NCBI RefSeq assembly: GCF_023740735.1
Contig: NZ_JAMRXH010000003.1
Location: forward strand, 434,001 to 498,000
DNA length: 64,000 bases
Reading direction: 5' to 3'
Source: Nocardia sp. CDC159
Lineage (GTDB): Bacteria > Actinomycetota > Actinomycetes > Mycobacteriales > Mycobacteriaceae
Shown piece after piece: positions 61,960-64,000 of the stretch (positions are counted from its first letter, which is position 1; every line of letters starts with the position of its first letter). Made by a program: the position numbers and the translations under genes. The notes beneath the pieces were generated by a model that worked only from the letters and a program-made list of their open reading frames with translations, ran no database searches and was not told the origin of the DNA.

Positions 61960-63192
61960 CTAATCGACGGCGGTCAGCAGGTCGCGCACCACCGCGTCGG
62001 CGAGCAGGCGGCCACGATCGGTGAGGATCAGACGATCGGCGGCGATGACGGCGAGACCGTCGGCGACCACCCGCTCGGCCGCGAGTCGTTCCGCCGGGGC
62101 GAGATCGGGCAGGGGTAGCCCGGTGCGCAGCCGCACGGTCAGCATCACCCGCTCGGTATGCCGCTCCTCGCCGGTCAGCGCCTCCCACCCGGCCACGGGC
62201 AGACCACCGTCGGCGACCCGTGCGGCATAGCGCGCCGGATGTTTGACATTCCACCAGCGCACACCGCCCAGATGACTGTGCGCACCCGGCCCCGCCCCCA
62301 GCCAGTCGCCACCGTCCCAGTACCCGAGGTTGTGGCGGCAGCGCGCCGAATCGCCTGCCGCCCAATTGGACACCTCGTACCAGTCCAGCCCCGCGGCGGC
62401 CAGCCGGGCGTCGATCCGCTCGTAGCGGGCGGCGAGCACGTCCTCCTCGGGCGCGGGCAGTTCGCCGCGGCGCACCTTGCGGGCCAGCGCGGTCCCGTCC
62501 TCGACGATGAGCGAATAGGCCGACACGTGATCGACACCCGCGGCGAGCACCGCATCGAGGCTGGCATCGAGATCACCGTCACGCTCGCCCGGGGTGCCGT
62601 AGATGAGATCCAGATTGACGTGCTCGAAACCCGCCGCCCGCGCCTCCCGCGCGGCGGCCACCGCGCGGCCCGGGGTATGCGTGCGGTCGAGCACCCTCAG
62701 CACATGCTCGGCCGCCGACTGCATGCCCAGCGACACCCGGGTGTACCCGGCCGCCCGCAGTCGCTCGAAGAACCCCGGTGAGGTCGATTCGGGATTCGAC
62801 TCGGTGGTCACCTCGGCATCGGTGGCCAGGGTGAAGTTGTCGCGCACGGCCTCGAGCACCCGCGCCAGCCCGTCCCCGCCCAGCAGCGAGGGCGTGCCCC
62901 CGCCCACGAAGACCGTCGCCACCGGCGGCTGCGCACTCGGCAGCTCCCCGAAAACCCTTGCCGCCTCGGCCAACTCCCCGCGCAGCGCGTTCAACCACGA
63001 CTGCGGCGAGGCGGAACTGCCCAATTCCCCGGCGGTATAGGTATTGAAATCGCAGTACCCGCACCGGGTCGCGCAGAACGGCACATGCACGTAGATACCG
63101 AACGGCCCGCCCCCGAAATCCCGCAGCACCGGCCGCTCCACCTCGGCCGGGGCGGGCGGGCGGAAATCTGCGGAAGTATCGGTCGAGGTCAC
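61960..63192 (-). CDS. hemW: HemW-like radical SAM protein (heme chaperone)
   Basis: 410 residues from GTG 63192. The radical SAM cluster motif CATRCGYC is near residue 39 (CxxxCxxC), followed by VFVGGGTPSLLGGDGL near 94 and ESNPES, GMQSAAEHVLRVLDR, DLIYGTPG in the usual HemN/HemW order. It lacks the extra cysteine-rich region of oxygen-independent coproporphyrinogen oxidase (HemN), as HemW does; HemW binds haem and delivers it to respiratory proteins. The M. tuberculosis orthologue Rv2388c is separated from hrcA by the mycobactin cluster, which is absent here. Confidence 0.92.
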   Translation of the reverse strand: MTSTDTSADFRPPAPAEVERPVLRDFGGGPFGIYVHVPFCATRCGYCDFNTYTAGELGSSASPQSWLNALRGELAEAARVFGELPSAQPPVATVFVGGGTPSLLGGDGLARVLEAVRDNFTLATDAEVTTESNPESTSPGFFERLRAAGYTRVSLGMQSAAEHVLRVLDRTHTPGRAVAAAREARAAGFEHVNLDLIYGTPGERDGDLDASLDAVLAAGVDHVSAYSLIVEDGTALARKVRRGELPAPEEDVLAARYERIDARLAAAGLDWYEVSNWAAGDSARCRHNLGYWDGGDWLGAGPGAHSHLGGVRWWNVKHPARYAARVADGGLPVAGWEALTGEERHTERVMLTVRLRTGLPLPDLAPAERLAAERVVADGLAVIAADRLILTDRGRLLADAVVRDLLTAVD

Positions 63193-63238
63193 GGTTCCAG
63201 TCTGCCGACCGCCCCGGTGTGCGGTGCGTCCGGGCCGG

Positions 63239-63655
63239 TCAGTGGTCCTGCACCGGCGTGTTCTGGCAGACGGTCAGCAGCCAGCGCCCGTCCTCCTTGG
63301 TCATCACATACAGCGGACTGCCCTCGGAATCGAGGGTGCCGTCGAGGCGAAAGTACCGCTGGCGGATCTTGACCGCGGCGACGTCCGGGCGGACGAAGCG
63401 GATGTGGACGATCTCATAGGTCGCATGCCCGTTCGCGGTCGCACCCGGCAGCACCTGCGCGGTGAACTCGGCGATCGCGTCGCGGCCGAGGAGCAGCTTC
63501 CCGGCGCCGGTGGTCCAGATCGCCTGGGGGTGGAACAGTCCGATGAACTCGTCGACCAGTTCGTTGCGCTGGGCATGGTCGACGGTCGCGACCACCTCGC
63601 GGATCGCGGCGAGGTCGGCATCGGATGGGGCAATTGTCGTCATGGCGACGATCAT
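63239..63655 (-). CDS. NTF2-like / SgcJ-EcaC family protein
   Basis: 138 residues from ATG 63655 (GAGGG three bases upstream); ATG 63643 is the other candidate and starts the recognisable domain. The cone-shaped NTF2/SnoaL fold is recognised from ADLAAIREVVATVDHAQRNE, LVDEFIGLFHPQAIWTTGAG, GRDAIAEFTAQVLPG and the closing VMTKEDGRWLLTVCQNTPV. Members are isomerases, hydrolases or binding proteins; SgcJ/EcaC-like ones appear in antibiotic clusters but also as housekeeping genes. No context hints at the role. Confidence 0.8.
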   Translation of the reverse strand: MIVAMTTIAPSDADLAAIREVVATVDHAQRNELVDEFIGLFHPQAIWTTGAGKLLLGRDAIAEFTAQVLPGATANGHATYEIVHIRFVRPDVAAVKIRQRYFRLDGTLDSEGSPLYVMTKEDGRWLLTVCQNTPVQDH

Positions 63656-63788
63656 GAGCCCTCGAGCGCACTCGAGGTCAACGCGCCCGGCTATGACCCA
63701 TCTCACAAATTAGGTCGGGCGTCCAGGGAATTTCCCTCGTTTTTGCGGAAAATACCCCGGGCCGGTCGGAATGGCCCCGCTGACATGG

Positions 63789-63794
63789 CACAAT
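63789..63794 (+). promoter_or_regulatory. -10 element of a leaderless transcript
   Basis: CACAAT lies 7 bases before the ATG at 63802, so transcription would start at or next to the A of the start codon. No ribosome-binding sequence precedes the ATG. This is the layout of leaderless mRNAs common in mycolata. Confidence 0.5.
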
Positions 63795-63801
63795 AAGCTC
63801 C

Positions 63802-63894
63802 ATGACCGGACTTGGAGTGCGATTGGTGGCGCGTCGCCACGTCGACTTCAAGCGCGTGTGCAGTGCCAGCTGTCTGCCGGATCGCCTCCGGTAG
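63802..63894 (+). CDS. Cysteine-containing leader peptide (Ms4527A family)
   Basis: 30 residues, too short for ordinary gene calling: MTGLGVRLVARRHVDFKRVC then a short tail with a second Cys and a TAG at 63892-63894. The GVRLVARRHVDxKRVC core matches the Ms4527A-type leader peptides that precede the sulfite reductase operon in mycobacteria, where ribosome stalling at Cys codons raises expression when cysteine is scarce. The start appears leaderless. The operon it would control (sirA-cysH type, downstream of hemW in M. tuberculosis) begins outside the window to the right. Only two Cys codons are present instead of the longer run seen in mycobacteria. Confidence 0.75.
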   Translation: MTGLGVRLVARRHVDFKRVCSASCLPDRLR

Positions 63895-64000
63895 CTCGTC
63901 CCTGCCCCGGTTTCGGCGTCCCCGTCTCGACGCCCTCTTCCCCGGCCGCGAAATACCGAAGGCGTGAGCCAGCCCCTCCCGCCTGCCGCAAGGCCTGATC
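63895..64000 (+). other. Leader region following the Cys leader peptide
   Basis: The remaining 106 bases contain no supported gene. By analogy with mycobacterial operons they should fold into the attenuator and lead to sulfite reductase; no clear alternative hairpins can be fixed by eye, and the gene itself is not reached. Confidence 0.4.

Noticed and set aside
63772..63998. A 75-codon plus-strand frame at the right edge
   Set aside because: It overlaps the Cys leader peptide in another frame and has no recognisable content.

Overview
The window is high-GC actinobacterial chromosome, most probably Nocardia or a close mycolic-acid relative. The evidence is gene content and order rather than a marker gene. 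The order dnaG / dgt / glyS-smtB-zur / conserved protein-uppS / recO / amidase / era-cytidine-deaminase-like-CorC-ybeY-phoH / rsmE-dnaJ2-hrcA / hemW / Cys leader peptide follows the Mycobacterium tuberculosis Rv2343c-Rv2391 stretch as I remember it. The lineage-specific genes inserted between these blocks, and the absence of a mycobactin cluster between hrcA and hemW, argue against Mycobacterium itself.

Layout. (1) 1-4.3 kb: the end of an aryl-CoA catabolic operon (acyl-CoA ligase tail, fused FAD monooxygenase/Old Yellow Enzyme protein, TesB thioesterase, PaaX-type regulator). (2) 4.3-16.9 kb: accessory metabolic and envelope genes: beta-propeller lipoprotein, metallophosphoesterase, DUF6194-like protein, GH92 glycosidase, a translationally coupled pair of IrtA/IrtB-like ABC transporters, a flavodoxin-fold quinone reductase divergent from its AraC-type regulator, an acyl-CoA dehydrogenase-like protein and a proline-rich lipoprotein. 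(3) 17-25.2 kb: a disturbed, partly lower-GC island around tRNA-Asn. It holds an intact CocE/NonD hydrolase and a small secreted I36-type protein, but also frameshifted or truncated pieces of a YiiX-like hydrolase, an integrase, a MerR regulator, a DedA protein and a beta-lactamase-fold protein, and an unrecognised small membrane protein/zinc-ribbon pair.

(4) 25.2-38.8 kb: dnaG behind an (alpha/alpha)6-barrel lipoprotein, dgt, YdcF, two metallo-beta-lactamase-fold hydrolases, a quinone oxidoreductase, a LysR regulator, a serine hydrolase and glyS. (5) 39-53.8 kb: the zinc-responsive smtB-zur pair, a membrane protein with a divergent TetR, uppS, recO, an amidase, and the era-ybeY-phoH ribosome/RNA maintenance group. 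Two unusual repeat families lie here, inverted repeats downstream of zur and a 21-bp tandem array with hairpins between ybeY and phoH. (6) 54-64 kb: LysR/MFS pair, a free-standing MraY, a deazaflavin-dependent reductase, then the heat-shock and ribosome group rsmE-dnaJ2-hrcA with a CIRCE-like operator, hemW, an NTF2-like protein and, at the right edge, a leaderless cysteine-containing leader peptide that should precede sulfite-reductase genes outside the window.

Functional groupings: aromatic acyl-CoA catabolism (left edge), probable siderophore transport (9.7-13.2 kb), zinc homeostasis (smtB-zur), polyprenyl/peptidoglycan precursor supply (uppS, extra mraY), ribosome maturation (era, ybeY, rsmE), HrcA-controlled chaperone expression, and cysteine-responsive attenuation.
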